Below, piece after piece: positions 24,918-33,300 of a stretch of DNA of 64,000 nt. The stretch lies in contig NZ_AVPL01000005.1 of assembly GCF_000768695.1 (NCBI RefSeq), positions 58,073-122,072 on the forward strand, given 5' to 3'. The translations under genes were made by a program, and so were the position numbers. Numbering within the stretch: position 1 is the stretch's first letter; every line of letters starts with the position of its first letter. This DNA comes from Knoellia aerolata DSM 18566 (GTDB lineage Bacteria > Actinomycetota > Actinomycetes > Actinomycetales > Dermatophilaceae). The notes under the pieces were generated by a model. The model was not told the origin of the DNA and did no database searches. It saw only the letters and a program-made list of their open reading frames with translations.

Positions 24918-25394
24918 ATGACCGACGAGCAGAAGTGGCTGGACCACGCGATCGACCTCGCCATCGCCAACGTGGCCAGTGGCGGGGGGCCGTTCGGTGC
25001 GGTCGTCGTGCGTGACGGGGTCGTCATCGGTGAGGGCGGCAACAGGGTCACGGTCGACCTCGACCCGACCGCGCACGCGGAGGTCGTCGCCTTGCGCAAC
25101 GCGTGCCGCGAGGTGGGCGACTTCGCCCTGACCGGGGCGACCGTCTACGCGTCGTGCGAGCCGTGCCCCCTCTGCCTCTCGGCCTCGCTCTGGGCGCGCG
25201 TCGACGCGGTCGTCCACGCGGCGGACCGGCACGCGGCCGCGGGCGCGGGCTTCGACGACGCGGTCTTCCACGGGTTGCTGGACCCGGCGCCGGAGTCGGA
25301 GGCCTGGCCGATGCGCCGGGCTCACGTCCCCGCGGCCAGGTCGGAGGAGCCGTTCGACGCGTGGCGCGCCCTGCCGCACCGCACGGAGTACTGA
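24918..25394 (+). CDS. guaD: Guanine deaminase (cytidine-deaminase fold)
   Basis: A 158-residue zinc hydrolase. Zinc ligands are H53 and the pair C83/C86 (HAE and PCPLC), with E55 as proton shuttle. The overall pattern, including the terminal EPFDAWRALPHRTEY, follows Bacillus subtilis guanine deaminase, where the final tyrosine enters the active site of the partner subunit. It converts guanine to xanthine and ammonia. It stands alone between the NAD(P)-binding gene and a membrane protein. Its presence shows that nucleobase salvage or breakdown in this region extends beyond pyrimidines. Confidence 0.88.
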   Translation: MTDEQKWLDHAIDLAIANVASGGGPFGAVVVRDGVVIGEGGNRVTVDLDPTAHAEVVALRNACREVGDFALTGATVYASCEPCPLCLSASLWARVDAVVHAADRHAAAGAGFDDAVFHGLLDPAPESEAWPMRRAHVPAARSEEPFDAWRALPHRTEY

Positions 25395-25396
25395 CG

Positions 25397-25888
25397 TTGG
25401 ACGTCTCGACCTTCTACGCACTGTTCTCCGCGACGTGCTTCACGCTCGTCGGGCTCTGGTGGACGGTCGTCCAGAAGCACGAGGCCTGGCTGCGGACCGC
25501 GGAGGGACGCCGCGACATGGGCGGCATCTACCTCGCGTTCCTGCTGCCGGCCCTCATGGGCCTGTTCGCGCAGATCGGGGGCACGACGAACCCGCTCATC
25601 TGGCGGGTCAGCTTCGTCGCCGTCGCCGCCATCGGCTGCTGGTCGACGCTGCGGCTGCTGCATCGCTCCCGGCGGGACGGGGACGCGGGGACCTTCGCCC
25701 GCCACCGGTGGATCGCGGCGGTCATCTACGCCGCGGTCGCGGTGCTCGGCGTCGCCCCCGAGATCGCCGAGCCGCTCGGTGTCACGCCGCTCCAGGCGGA
25801 GGCGACGCTGCTCATCCTCCTCGTGGCCGTGGCGCACTGGCTCGTGTGGGAGTTCATGACCCACACCGAGCCCGACACCCCGACCTGA
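25397..25888 (+). CDS. Small membrane protein of unknown function
   Basis: A 163-residue protein with about four hydrophobic segments (residues 5-22, 45-62, 70-85, 105-160). The TTG start at 25397 is two bases after the guaD stop, and the first membrane segment begins almost at once, so translation is probably coupled to guaD. I do not recognise a family with certainty. It could be a general membrane protein rather than a transporter, as it is short and lacks transporter motifs. Confidence 0.65.
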   Translation: MDVSTFYALFSATCFTLVGLWWTVVQKHEAWLRTAEGRRDMGGIYLAFLLPALMGLFAQIGGTTNPLIWRVSFVAVAAIGCWSTLRLLHRSRRDGDAGTFARHRWIAAVIYAAVAVLGVAPEIAEPLGVTPLQAEATLLILLVAVAHWLVWEFMTHTEPDTPT

Positions 25889-25889
25889 C

Positions 25890-25947
25890 CCCGCGCCGTG
25901 TGCCTGAGCGCGAGCCCTGGGTCGCGCTCAGGCACACGAGGCGCGGG
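25890..25947. repeat. Long hairpin, copy A of a repeated element
   Basis: Perfect 17-base arms (25897-25913 and 25922-25938) with an eight-base loop GCCCTGGG, lengthened by an outer CCCGCGC/GCGCGGG pair. It follows the small membrane gene and stands just before the padR promoter. A near-identical hairpin lies at 26969-27020 after the cassette. It probably works as a terminator; no T-tract follows. Confidence 0.7.
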
Positions 25948-25967
25948 CGTGCGCTATCTTGTGTCGC

Positions 25968-26312
25968 ATGGTACCCGGCGACGACGCCATCCTGACGCAC
26001 CTCCGGCGTGGTGCGCTGGAGTACTGCGTGCTCGCCATGCTGCGCGACCAGCAGCTCTACGGTCTCGACATCGCGCGGCGCCTCGCCGTCGACGGCATCC
26101 TCATGTCCGGCGAGGGGACGCTCTATCCCCTGCTCGCCCGGCTGCGGCGGGCCGGACTCGTGGACACGACGTGGCAGGAGTCGGTCGAGGGACCGCCCCG
26201 CCGCTACTACGCCCTCACCCGCGACGGTCGGGAGGCCCTCGCCGCCTTCACCCGCACGTGGAAGCCCTTCCGCGACGCCGTCGACTCCGCACTCCTCAGG
26301 GGGACCCCATGA
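25968..26312 (+). CDS. PadR-family transcriptional regulator
   Basis: A 114-residue PadR protein: a winged helix with EYCVLAMLRDQQLYGLDI, the SGEGTLYPLLARLRRAGLV recognition segment and a short C-terminal helix for dimerisation. TATCTT (25955-25960) lies seven bases before the ATG, so the transcript appears leaderless. It overlaps the next membrane gene by four bases (ATGA). PadR proteins commonly pair with such a membrane protein and control it. A second, separate pair of this type is at 52088-53111. Confidence 0.9.
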   Translation: MVPGDDAILTHLRRGALEYCVLAMLRDQQLYGLDIARRLAVDGILMSGEGTLYPLLARLRRAGLVDTTWQESVEGPPRRYYALTRDGREALAAFTRTWKPFRDAVDSALLRGTP

Positions 26313-26944
26313 GCACTCCCGTCAGCCACCCGCTCGTCGGTGCGTACCTGCGCGACCTCGAGATGCTGCTCCACGGCGTCGAGCCCGGTGAGCGCGCCGA
26401 GGTCCTCGCGGGAGTGCACGAGCACCTCGAGGCCTCGCTCCCGCCGAGCGCCTCCGACGACGACGTGCGACGCACCCTGACCGAGCTCGGCTCGCCGCAG
26501 TCGGTCGCCGACGAGGCGTATGCCGGCCGCCCGGCGCCCGCTCCGCCCGCGGCGCCCGCGGCGCCCGTGCGTCCGCGTCCGTCACCCTGGCTGGCCCAGG
26601 TCGCGTGCGTCCTCAACGGTGTGATGCTCGCGCTCGTGCTGCTGCTGGGCTGGCTGGTCCCCCACGGGATGGAGTGGATCGGGCTGGCGGCCTTCTTCAC
26701 GGTCCCCTGGCTCGCCGTCGCCGTCCTGACGTCGATGACCGAGGTGTGGTCCTCGGGCGAGAGGACCCGCTCGATCCTCCTCATCCCGGCGACGCTCCTC
26801 GGGCTCGCCCTGCTGACCTGGGTCCTCACCGCGCTCATCGGCTGGCACGACCTCGCGCTGCGCCTCACCACCGTGGCCGTGGTCCTCTCGGCCTCGTGGG
26901 TCGTCGTCGGCCTGATCCGCTCGGCGAAGCGGCGGCCGGGCTGA
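26309..26944 (+). CDS. HAAS/DUF1700-like membrane protein paired with PadR
   Basis: A 211-residue protein. Residues 1-75 form a HAAS-type helical domain (AYLRDLEMLLHGVEPGERAEVL) followed by a proline/alanine linker and four membrane helices (about residues 95-205). Proteins of this layout are regularly encoded after PadR regulators; the N-terminal domain is thought to interact with the regulator. Its job is unknown, perhaps sensing membrane state. The cassette ends at a hairpin at 26969. Confidence 0.78.
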   Translation: MSTPVSHPLVGAYLRDLEMLLHGVEPGERAEVLAGVHEHLEASLPPSASDDDVRRTLTELGSPQSVADEAYAGRPAPAPPAAPAAPVRPRPSPWLAQVACVLNGVMLALVLLLGWLVPHGMEWIGLAAFFTVPWLAVAVLTSMTEVWSSGERTRSILLIPATLLGLALLTWVLTALIGWHDLALRLTTVAVVLSASWVVVGLIRSAKRRPG

Positions 26945-26968
26945 GCGGGCCGGCACACGTCAGCCCCT

Positions 26969-27020
26969 CGCCTCGTGTGCCTCAGCGCGAGCCAGGGGTC
27001 GCGCTGAGGCACACGAGGCG
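26969..27020. repeat. Long hairpin, copy B of the repeated element
   Basis: Perfect 22-base arms (26969-26990 and 26999-27020) around an eight-base loop GCCAGGGG. Its core matches copy A at 25890-25947 except for one stem pair changed on both sides (G:C to C:G) and two loop bases. The paired change shows the stem is maintained by selection or was copied by recombination. Confidence 0.75.
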
Positions 27021-27144
27021 GGGGTGGAGGGCCGGTTTGGCAGATGGTGACACCGTCGCGACGCCGTCCTTGCCACGACCTGACCGGTTCCCGGGCCGCT
27101 CGGCTCCCTAGGCTCGACTCCACGCCCAACGAAGGAGCCGGACC

Positions 27145-28320
27145 GTGAGCGGACCACTGCAGGACATCACCGTCGTCGACCTCTCGCGCGCCCTCGCCGG
27201 GCCGCACGCGGCGATGATGCTCGGGGACATGGGGGCGCGGGTCATCAAGGTGGAGACCCCCGGCACCGGTGACGACACCCGCGGCTGGGGGCCGCCGTTC
27301 GTCGGGCCCGAGGACGAGCCGATCTCGACGTACTTCCTCGCGGCGAACCGCAACAAGGAGTCGATCACCCTCGACCTCAAGTCCGACGACGGCCGCGCCG
27401 TCCTCACCCGGCTGGTCGAGCGCGCCGACGTGCTCATCGAGAACTTCCGCCCGGGGGTGCTCGACCGCCTCGGCTTCCCCGTGGAGCGGCTCCACGAGCT
27501 CAACCCTCGGCTCGTCGTCCTCGCCATCAGCGGCTTTGGCCACGACGGCCCCCAGGGCGGGCGCGCCGGCTACGACCAGATCGCCCAGGGCGAGGCCGGC
27601 CTCATGTCGGTGACCGGTCCCGACGCCGACAGCCCGCAGCGGGTGGGCGTGCCCATCGGTGACCTGCTCGCCGGGATGTACGGCGCGTTCGGCGTCGTGT
27701 CCGCCCTCCACGAGCGGCACACGACGGGCACGGGCCGCGTCGTCCGCACGAGCCTGCTGGCCGCGGTGGTGGGGTCGCACGCCATGCACGGCACCGGCTA
27801 CACGGTCGCGGGCCACGTCGCCCGCGCCCAGGGCAACCACCACCCGAGCATCTCCCCCTACGGCCTCTTCCACTGTGCCGACGGCGACGTGCAGGTCGCC
27901 TGCGGCGCCGAGTCGCTCTGGGTCAGGCTCGCCGAGGGCTTCGGCATCGACCCGACGACGCCGGGCATGGCGACGAACCGCGAGCGCATCGCCCACCGCG
28001 ACCAGGTGGCCGCCACCCTCAACGAGGCGTTCGCGTCGTGGCGCCTCGACGACCTCCTCCCCCGGCTCGCCGAGCTCGGCATCCCCTCCGGCGAGGTGCG
28101 GACCATCGACCGCGTCTACGACTGGGACCAGACCCGCTCGCAGGGGCTCGTCATCGAGGTCGACCACCCGGTGCTGGGCCAGATCGAGATCCCCGGCCCG
28201 CCGATCCGCTTCGACGACAACGCCTTCGCCGGCGGCCGCGAGACCCACCTCGCTCCCCCGACGCTCGGGCAGCACGACGCGAGCATCCGCGCCTGGCTCG
28301 ACAGCGAGGACCCGGCATGA
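27145..28320 (+). CDS. CaiB/BaiF family (class III) CoA-transferase
   Basis: A 391-residue class III CoA-transferase. The N-terminal VVDLSRALAGPHAAMMLGDM segment, NRNKESITLDLK and the catalytic aspartate region ENFRPGVLDRLGF are typical. It moves CoA between carboxylic acids. GTG 27145 has GAAGGAG eight bases upstream and TAGGCT at 27109-27114 as a -10. It overlaps the carboxyltransferase gene by four bases. The acid is not known; malonate from barbiturate breakdown is an attractive candidate because of the partner gene. Confidence 0.85.
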   Translation: MSGPLQDITVVDLSRALAGPHAAMMLGDMGARVIKVETPGTGDDTRGWGPPFVGPEDEPISTYFLAANRNKESITLDLKSDDGRAVLTRLVERADVLIENFRPGVLDRLGFPVERLHELNPRLVVLAISGFGHDGPQGGRAGYDQIAQGEAGLMSVTGPDADSPQRVGVPIGDLLAGMYGAFGVVSALHERHTTGTGRVVRTSLLAAVVGSHAMHGTGYTVAGHVARAQGNHHPSISPYGLFHCADGDVQVACGAESLWVRLAEGFGIDPTTPGMATNRERIAHRDQVAATLNEAFASWRLDDLLPRLAELGIPSGEVRTIDRVYDWDQTRSQGLVIEVDHPVLGQIEIPGPPIRFDDNAFAGGRETHLAPPTLGQHDASIRAWLDSEDPA

Positions 28321-29846
28321 GCGTCAAGCCACACCGGCCGACGTCGAGCGAGCTCATCGCCGCCGTCCTCGACGACGGCGCGTGGACGAGCTGGGACGAG
28401 GCACCGCTCCCCGTGGCCGAGCCCGGGAGCCCGTATGCCGGCGAGCTGGCTGCCGCTGCCGAGAAGGCCGGGACCGACGAGTCCATCGTCACCGGCGAGG
28501 GACGGATCCGCGGGCACCGCGTCGCCGTCATCGCCGGTGAGTTCGGCTTCCTCGCCGGCTCCATCGGGGTCGCCGCCGCCGAGCGGATCGTCCTCGCCTT
28601 CGAGCGGGCCACCCGGGAGCGGCTGCCGCTCTTCGCCGCCCCGGCCTCGGGCGGAACCCGCATGCAGGAGGGCACGCCCGCCTTCGTGACGATGGTGAAG
28701 ATCTCGGGAGCCGTCGCGGCCTACAAGCGTGAGCACCTGCCCTACATCACCTACCTGCGTCACCCCACAACCGGAGGGGTGTTCGCGTCGTGGGGCTCGC
28801 TCGGCCACGTCACGGTCGGCGAGCCCGGCGCCACGATCGGCTTCCTCGGGGCCCGGGTCTTCGAGGCGCTCTACGGCGAGCCGTTCCCCCGCGACGTGCA
28901 GACGTCCGAGAACCTCTTCGCGCACGGGCTCCTCGACGCGGTACTCCCGGTGGAGCTGCTCACCGAGACGGCCGGGCGCTTCCTCGACCTCGTCCTCGCC
29001 CCGCGCGACGACTCGGCCGCACCGGACGTCCCCAAGGAGCCTCTTCGCGACGTCCCGGCCTGGGAGTCGATCACCCGCTCCCGCAACCCCGCCCGCCCGG
29101 GCGTGCGCGCCCTGCTCAAGCTCGGCGCCACGGACGTCCTGCCCCTGTTCGGCACCGGGGCCGGCGAGTGGGACCGGTCCCTCTTCCTCGCGCTCGCCCG
29201 CTTCCGCGGCGCGCCCTGCGTCGTCCTCGGGCAGGACCGCCGCGGCGAGCGGACCGAGGCCCCCCTGGGCCCGTCGGGCCTGCGCGTCGCCCGTCGCGGC
29301 ATGAAGCTCGCCACCGAGCTCAACCTGCCGCTGGTCAGTGTGATCGACACCGCGGGAGCCGCGCTCTCCAAGGAGGCCGAGGAGGGCGGCATGGCCGGCG
29401 AGATCGCCCGGTGCCTCTCCGAGCTCGTCGTCCTCGAGGTCCCGACCGTCTGCGTGCTGCTCGGGCAGGGGACCGGCGGAGGCGCCCTGGCCCTCATGCC
29501 GGCCGACCGGGTGATCAGCGCGCAGCACTCGTGGCTCTCGCCGCTGCCACCCGAAGGTGCGTCGGCGATCCTGCACCGCACGCCCGACCGGGCGCCCGAG
29601 CTCGCCGAGCGCCAGCGCGTCCGCTCGCTCGACCTCCTCGAGGACGGCATCATCGACCGGATCGTCGCCGAGCACCCCGACGCCGCCGACGAGCCGGAGG
29701 CCTTCTGCACCCGCATGGCCCAGGCCATCCGGCACGAGCTCGCCGAGCTGGGGCCGCTCGACCCCACGGAGCGACTGGCGGCGAGGCACGGGCGCTACCG
29801 CCGTCTCGGACGGGGCAGCGACGCTAGGACTCCAGGCGCCGACTGA
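28317..29846 (+). CDS. Fused AccD-AccA type carboxyltransferase
   Basis: A 509-residue protein with two crotonase-like carboxyltransferase halves. The AccD-like half has SGGTRMQEGTPAF near residue 112 but no zinc-ribbon cysteines at the N-terminus; the AccA-like half covers about residues 250-490 with VIDTAGAALSKEAEEGG. No biotin carboxylase or biotin carrier gene is nearby, so a complete acyl-CoA carboxylase is not encoded here. Together with the CoA-transferase it could decarboxylate malonyl-CoA, as related MdcD/MdcE subunits do on malonyl-ACP, or join a distant biotin complex. It overlaps a convergent regulator gene by 23 bases. Confidence 0.78.
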   Translation: MSVKPHRPTSSELIAAVLDDGAWTSWDEAPLPVAEPGSPYAGELAAAAEKAGTDESIVTGEGRIRGHRVAVIAGEFGFLAGSIGVAAAERIVLAFERATRERLPLFAAPASGGTRMQEGTPAFVTMVKISGAVAAYKREHLPYITYLRHPTTGGVFASWGSLGHVTVGEPGATIGFLGARVFEALYGEPFPRDVQTSENLFAHGLLDAVLPVELLTETAGRFLDLVLAPRDDSAAPDVPKEPLRDVPAWESITRSRNPARPGVRALLKLGATDVLPLFGTGAGEWDRSLFLALARFRGAPCVVLGQDRRGERTEAPLGPSGLRVARRGMKLATELNLPLVSVIDTAGAALSKEAEEGGMAGEIARCLSELVVLEVPTVCVLLGQGTGGGALALMPADRVISAQHSWLSPLPPEGASAILHRTPDRAPELAERQRVRSLDLLEDGIIDRIVAEHPDAADEPEAFCTRMAQAIRHELAELGPLDPTERLAARHGRYRRLGRGSDARTPGAD

Positions 29847-30180
29847 GGGGGACGACCGTCGAGTCCGTGCGGTGGCGAGCCGACCGCCGGGACTGCTGCC
29901 TGCCGTCCTCCACGAGGTCGACGAACTGCCCCACCGTCACTCCGACCTCCAGTGGGTGGCGGAACGGCTCCTCACGACGCACGACGTAGCGGTTCCGCCG
30001 GCCCACGCGCATCCGGATGATGATGCCGGCGCGTTCGAGGTCGCAGACGATCTGCTGGACGGAGCGCTCGGTGATGCCGGTGCGCACCGCCACGTCACGC
30101 AGCAGGACGTCCGGATCCTGGGCCAAGCACACGAGCACGTGTCCGTGGTTGGTCAGGAACGTCCATCCGTCCCTCTTCAC
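29824..30180 (-). CDS. Winged-helix (MarR/ArsR-like) regulator
   Basis: A 118-residue DNA-binding protein. Residues 1-75 form a winged helix (TNHGHVLVCLAQDPDVLLRDVAVRTGITERSVQ is the first part) and the C-terminus is basic and low in structure. GTG 30180 is the start that gives the standard beginning of such small regulators. Its 3' end overlaps that of the convergent carboxyltransferase gene. Target genes may be the CoA-transferase operon; no operator was identified. Confidence 0.75.
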   Translation of the reverse strand: MKRDGWTFLTNHGHVLVCLAQDPDVLLRDVAVRTGITERSVQQIVCDLERAGIIIRMRVGRRNRYVVRREEPFRHPLEVGVTVGQFVDLVEDGRQQSRRSARHRTDSTVVPLSRRLES

Positions 30181-30250
30181 GTTCCCGACGTTACCGAGGG
30201 GCCCCGCCTCCGGGATGTGACCAAGGTCCGGTTCCTCGTGGCGCGCCGAA

Positions 30251-30297
30251 CGGCACGGTGTGGGGCCCGACCCCTGACCGGGGCCCACACCGTGCCG
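30251..30297 (-). terminator. Terminator of the multicopper oxidase gene
   Basis: Stem of 17 pairs with one bulged G (30251-30268 with 30281-30297) around a 12-base loop, 15 bases after the oxidase stop. No clear T-run on either side. Confidence 0.7.
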
Positions 30298-30311
30298 ACG
30301 GTTCGCCCGGG

Positions 30312-33300
30312 TCAGGCCCCGGGCACCAGGGTCGGCGGTGACCACGCCGTGCCGACCGAGTTCACCGAGCCGACCCGGAAGTACCAGACCTGCCGGGCGA
30401 GGTTGCCCGTCTGGTAGGTCAGGACGTCCGCCGCCGTCGTGGCCGACCCGGCCACGGTGGCGAAGTCGCTCGTGACGCTCCACTGGACCCGGTAGCCGGT
30501 CTCACCCACGACGTTGTCCCACGCGAGCGTGACCTGTTCGTTCCGTCCCTGCCGGGTGGCCACGGCCGAGCGGATGGTCGTCGCCGGAGCGAGGGCCCCG
30601 ATCGTCGCGGTGGCGGTGTTGGACGGTGCGGAGGTGCCGGCGACGTTCGTCGCGCGCACCCGGTAGTCGTAGCTCGTCGACCCGGCCACCGTCGTGTCCG
30701 TGAACGTCGTCGTCCCGGTGTTCGTGCGGGCAGGTGCGACTCCCACCGTGGCGAACGTCGTCGTGCCGGCGGGGGCCCGCTCGATGACGAATCCGGTCTC
30801 GGTCGTGGCGTTGTCGCGCCAGCTGAGGCTCACCTGTGGTCCCGGCTGCACCGTGGCGGTGAGCAGGGTGGGTGCCGCCGGCGTCGCTGCCGGAGCGTTG
30901 ACCGTCATCGTGTTCGACACCGACGTGACCGTCATGCTCGGGAAGTCCCCGCCGTAGCCCACCGCGTTCTGCGCGACGATCCGGTACGAGTAGGCCGTCG
31001 TGCCGTTCGACGTGGCGTCGGTGAACGTCAGCAGCCGGTGGTCGTTGGGTCCGTCGATCGGCACCGGGACGGTGCCCACCGTCGTCCATGTGCTCCCGTT
31101 GGTGGAGCGTTGGACGAGGAACGCCGTCTCGGTGATGGAGTTGTCGTTCCACGTCACCGTCACGACCTTCTTGCCCGTGGCGGGCAGGGTGGCGGTGAGC
31201 AGCTCGGGCTTGACCGGCGGCAGCGCCACCGACTCGGGCCGCATCATGTCCATCTCCTCGTGGCTGAGGATGTGGCAGTGGATGACGTACTCCCACCCGA
31301 AGTTCACGAGCCTGTTGGTGACCGGGTCGATCGTCGGGACGCCCTGGGGGTCCGTGCTGTTGAACCCTGCCGTGGACCCCAGCGGCATCATCGGGTTGAG
31401 TGGCCGCACGGCGTTGGGCACCTCGAAGGGGACCTTCGGGATGATCGGCCGCAGGGCGACGATGGTGTCCTGGAGCGGGTTCATCCGCACGGTGTCCTTC
31501 CAGCCCAGCTCATTGGGCTCCGTGAGGGTCACGTTGTTGTCCCAGGCCACCCTGTTGAGCACCTGCACGTCGTAGAGGTGGAAGTGGATCGGGTGACTGT
31601 CGACCCCGTTGTGGGTGAACCGCCAGATCTGTGTCCCATCCCGGGCGCTGCTGATGGGGGTGACCTTGACGTCGCCGTCGGGCAGGCCGTCAGCATTCAG
31701 CCTGACGTCCGCCACCGGGAGGTTGGTCGCGTCGATGAGCTCGGTCGCCGGGTTGACGTACGGGTAGAGGGTGACGTTCTGCTGACCGGGCGTGGGCGGT
31801 TGGGCCTCGATGCCCAGGTTGGCCTGCATGCGTCCGAACTCGTCGAAGGTCGACGAGTTCATCTCGTCGTGGATCGCCTTGGGCTCCATGTCCATGACCA
31901 TCTTCGACGTCGGCGCCTTCAGCGTGTTGAAGCCGAACGACCCGGTGTTGTTGATCCGGACGATCCCGTCACAGCTCGTCGTCGTGCTTCCCGGCACGTT
32001 GCAGTCGCTGCTGGCCGGGAAGTTGGTCCCGTAGGCAGAGTCGTAGGCGTCCTGACCGACGATCGTGGGGGGCTGGCTGGCCTCGAAGACACCGCTGCCG
32101 TCAGCCTTGTGGGCGAAGGCGGCGTTGAGCTTCGGGACGTCGTATGCCGGTGCCGGCGCCGACGCTGCGATGGTCACCTTCATGATGGTGCGGGTGTTGG
32201 GCCCGTATCCGGGCAGGATCGACGGGGCGCCGGTCGGGCTGAGGTCGGGCGCCCCCGTGTAGTAGTCGTACTGGGGCACCCGAGCCGGGAAGGCGGCGGG
32301 GGCGTCGTTGTAGAGGATGAGCGTCTTGCCCGCGAACTTCGAGAAGTCCACGACGGTGTCGGCCCGCTCCGCCGGCGCCAGGAGCAGCGAGTGCTTGTCG
32401 ACGTTGCCGACGTCGAAGCGGGTCGGGTCGGTGATCCAGGTCGTCGGCTGCTGGCCGTCGACGACGGCCGGCTTGGGCAGGAAGCCGCCTTCCGTGCCGA
32501 TCTGCACCCAGTCGGGCCCGGCCGCGTTGTTGTTCGAGTCGACGGGCGTCGGTGACACCGTCGGGTCGGTCTGCGCGGCGGCAAGCTCGTTGGGCTTGAG
32601 GGCGACCTCGGTCGTCCCGTCACCCTGGGTGGCGTCGGCGACGTACCACTGGAAGTTGAAGAAGCGGTCGTTGGCGGCGTTGAGCATCCGCAGCCGGTAC
32701 GGCTTGGGCTCGAGGGTCACCTTGGGATAGGCGACACCGTTGACGACCGGGGTGTCGTTGAACTGCTCCATCCCGGCCGAGATGTTCGGCGTCCCCGGGA
32801 TGAGCTCGGGCTCACAGAACGGGTCGGTCTGGTACTTCCACGTGGTGGGCACGTCGAGCTTGCAGGCCGGGTCGTAGTAGGGGTTCTTGATCGTCCCGTA
32901 CTTGGTCCCCGTGGCCGGCGGCCAGAACCAGGGGCCGTACATCCACCGACCGTAGGCGCTCATGCCGGACGTGTCGCCGGGGTTCTGGGCCGGCATGTAG
33001 ACGTGGTGGTACCAGAGGTCGCCCTCACGTCCCCAGCGGGCCTTGTCCCACGTGGGGTCCTGGCCGTAGCGCGTGACCGCACCGGAGGCGTCCTTGGTGT
33101 CGTAGAGCTGCTTGTCGCCGGGCACGAACGTGCGGTCCTGGACGACCAGGGGGATGGTGTCCGCAGCGCCGGGGATGACGCCGTCGGCGATGAGCTTCTT
33201 CTCGGTGTCGTCCGCGATGGTGTACCCGCCGGCCTCACCGGCATACACGTTGAGCCGGGTGATGCCCCACGAGTGGTCGTGGTAGAACATCAACCGCGCG

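Noticed and set aside
28317..29846. A standard acetyl- or propionyl-CoA carboxylase beta subunit
   Set aside because: No biotin carboxylase or carrier gene is adjacent, the protein is an AccD-AccA fusion without zinc ribbon and it is coupled to a CoA-transferase. A distant biotin subunit cannot be excluded.
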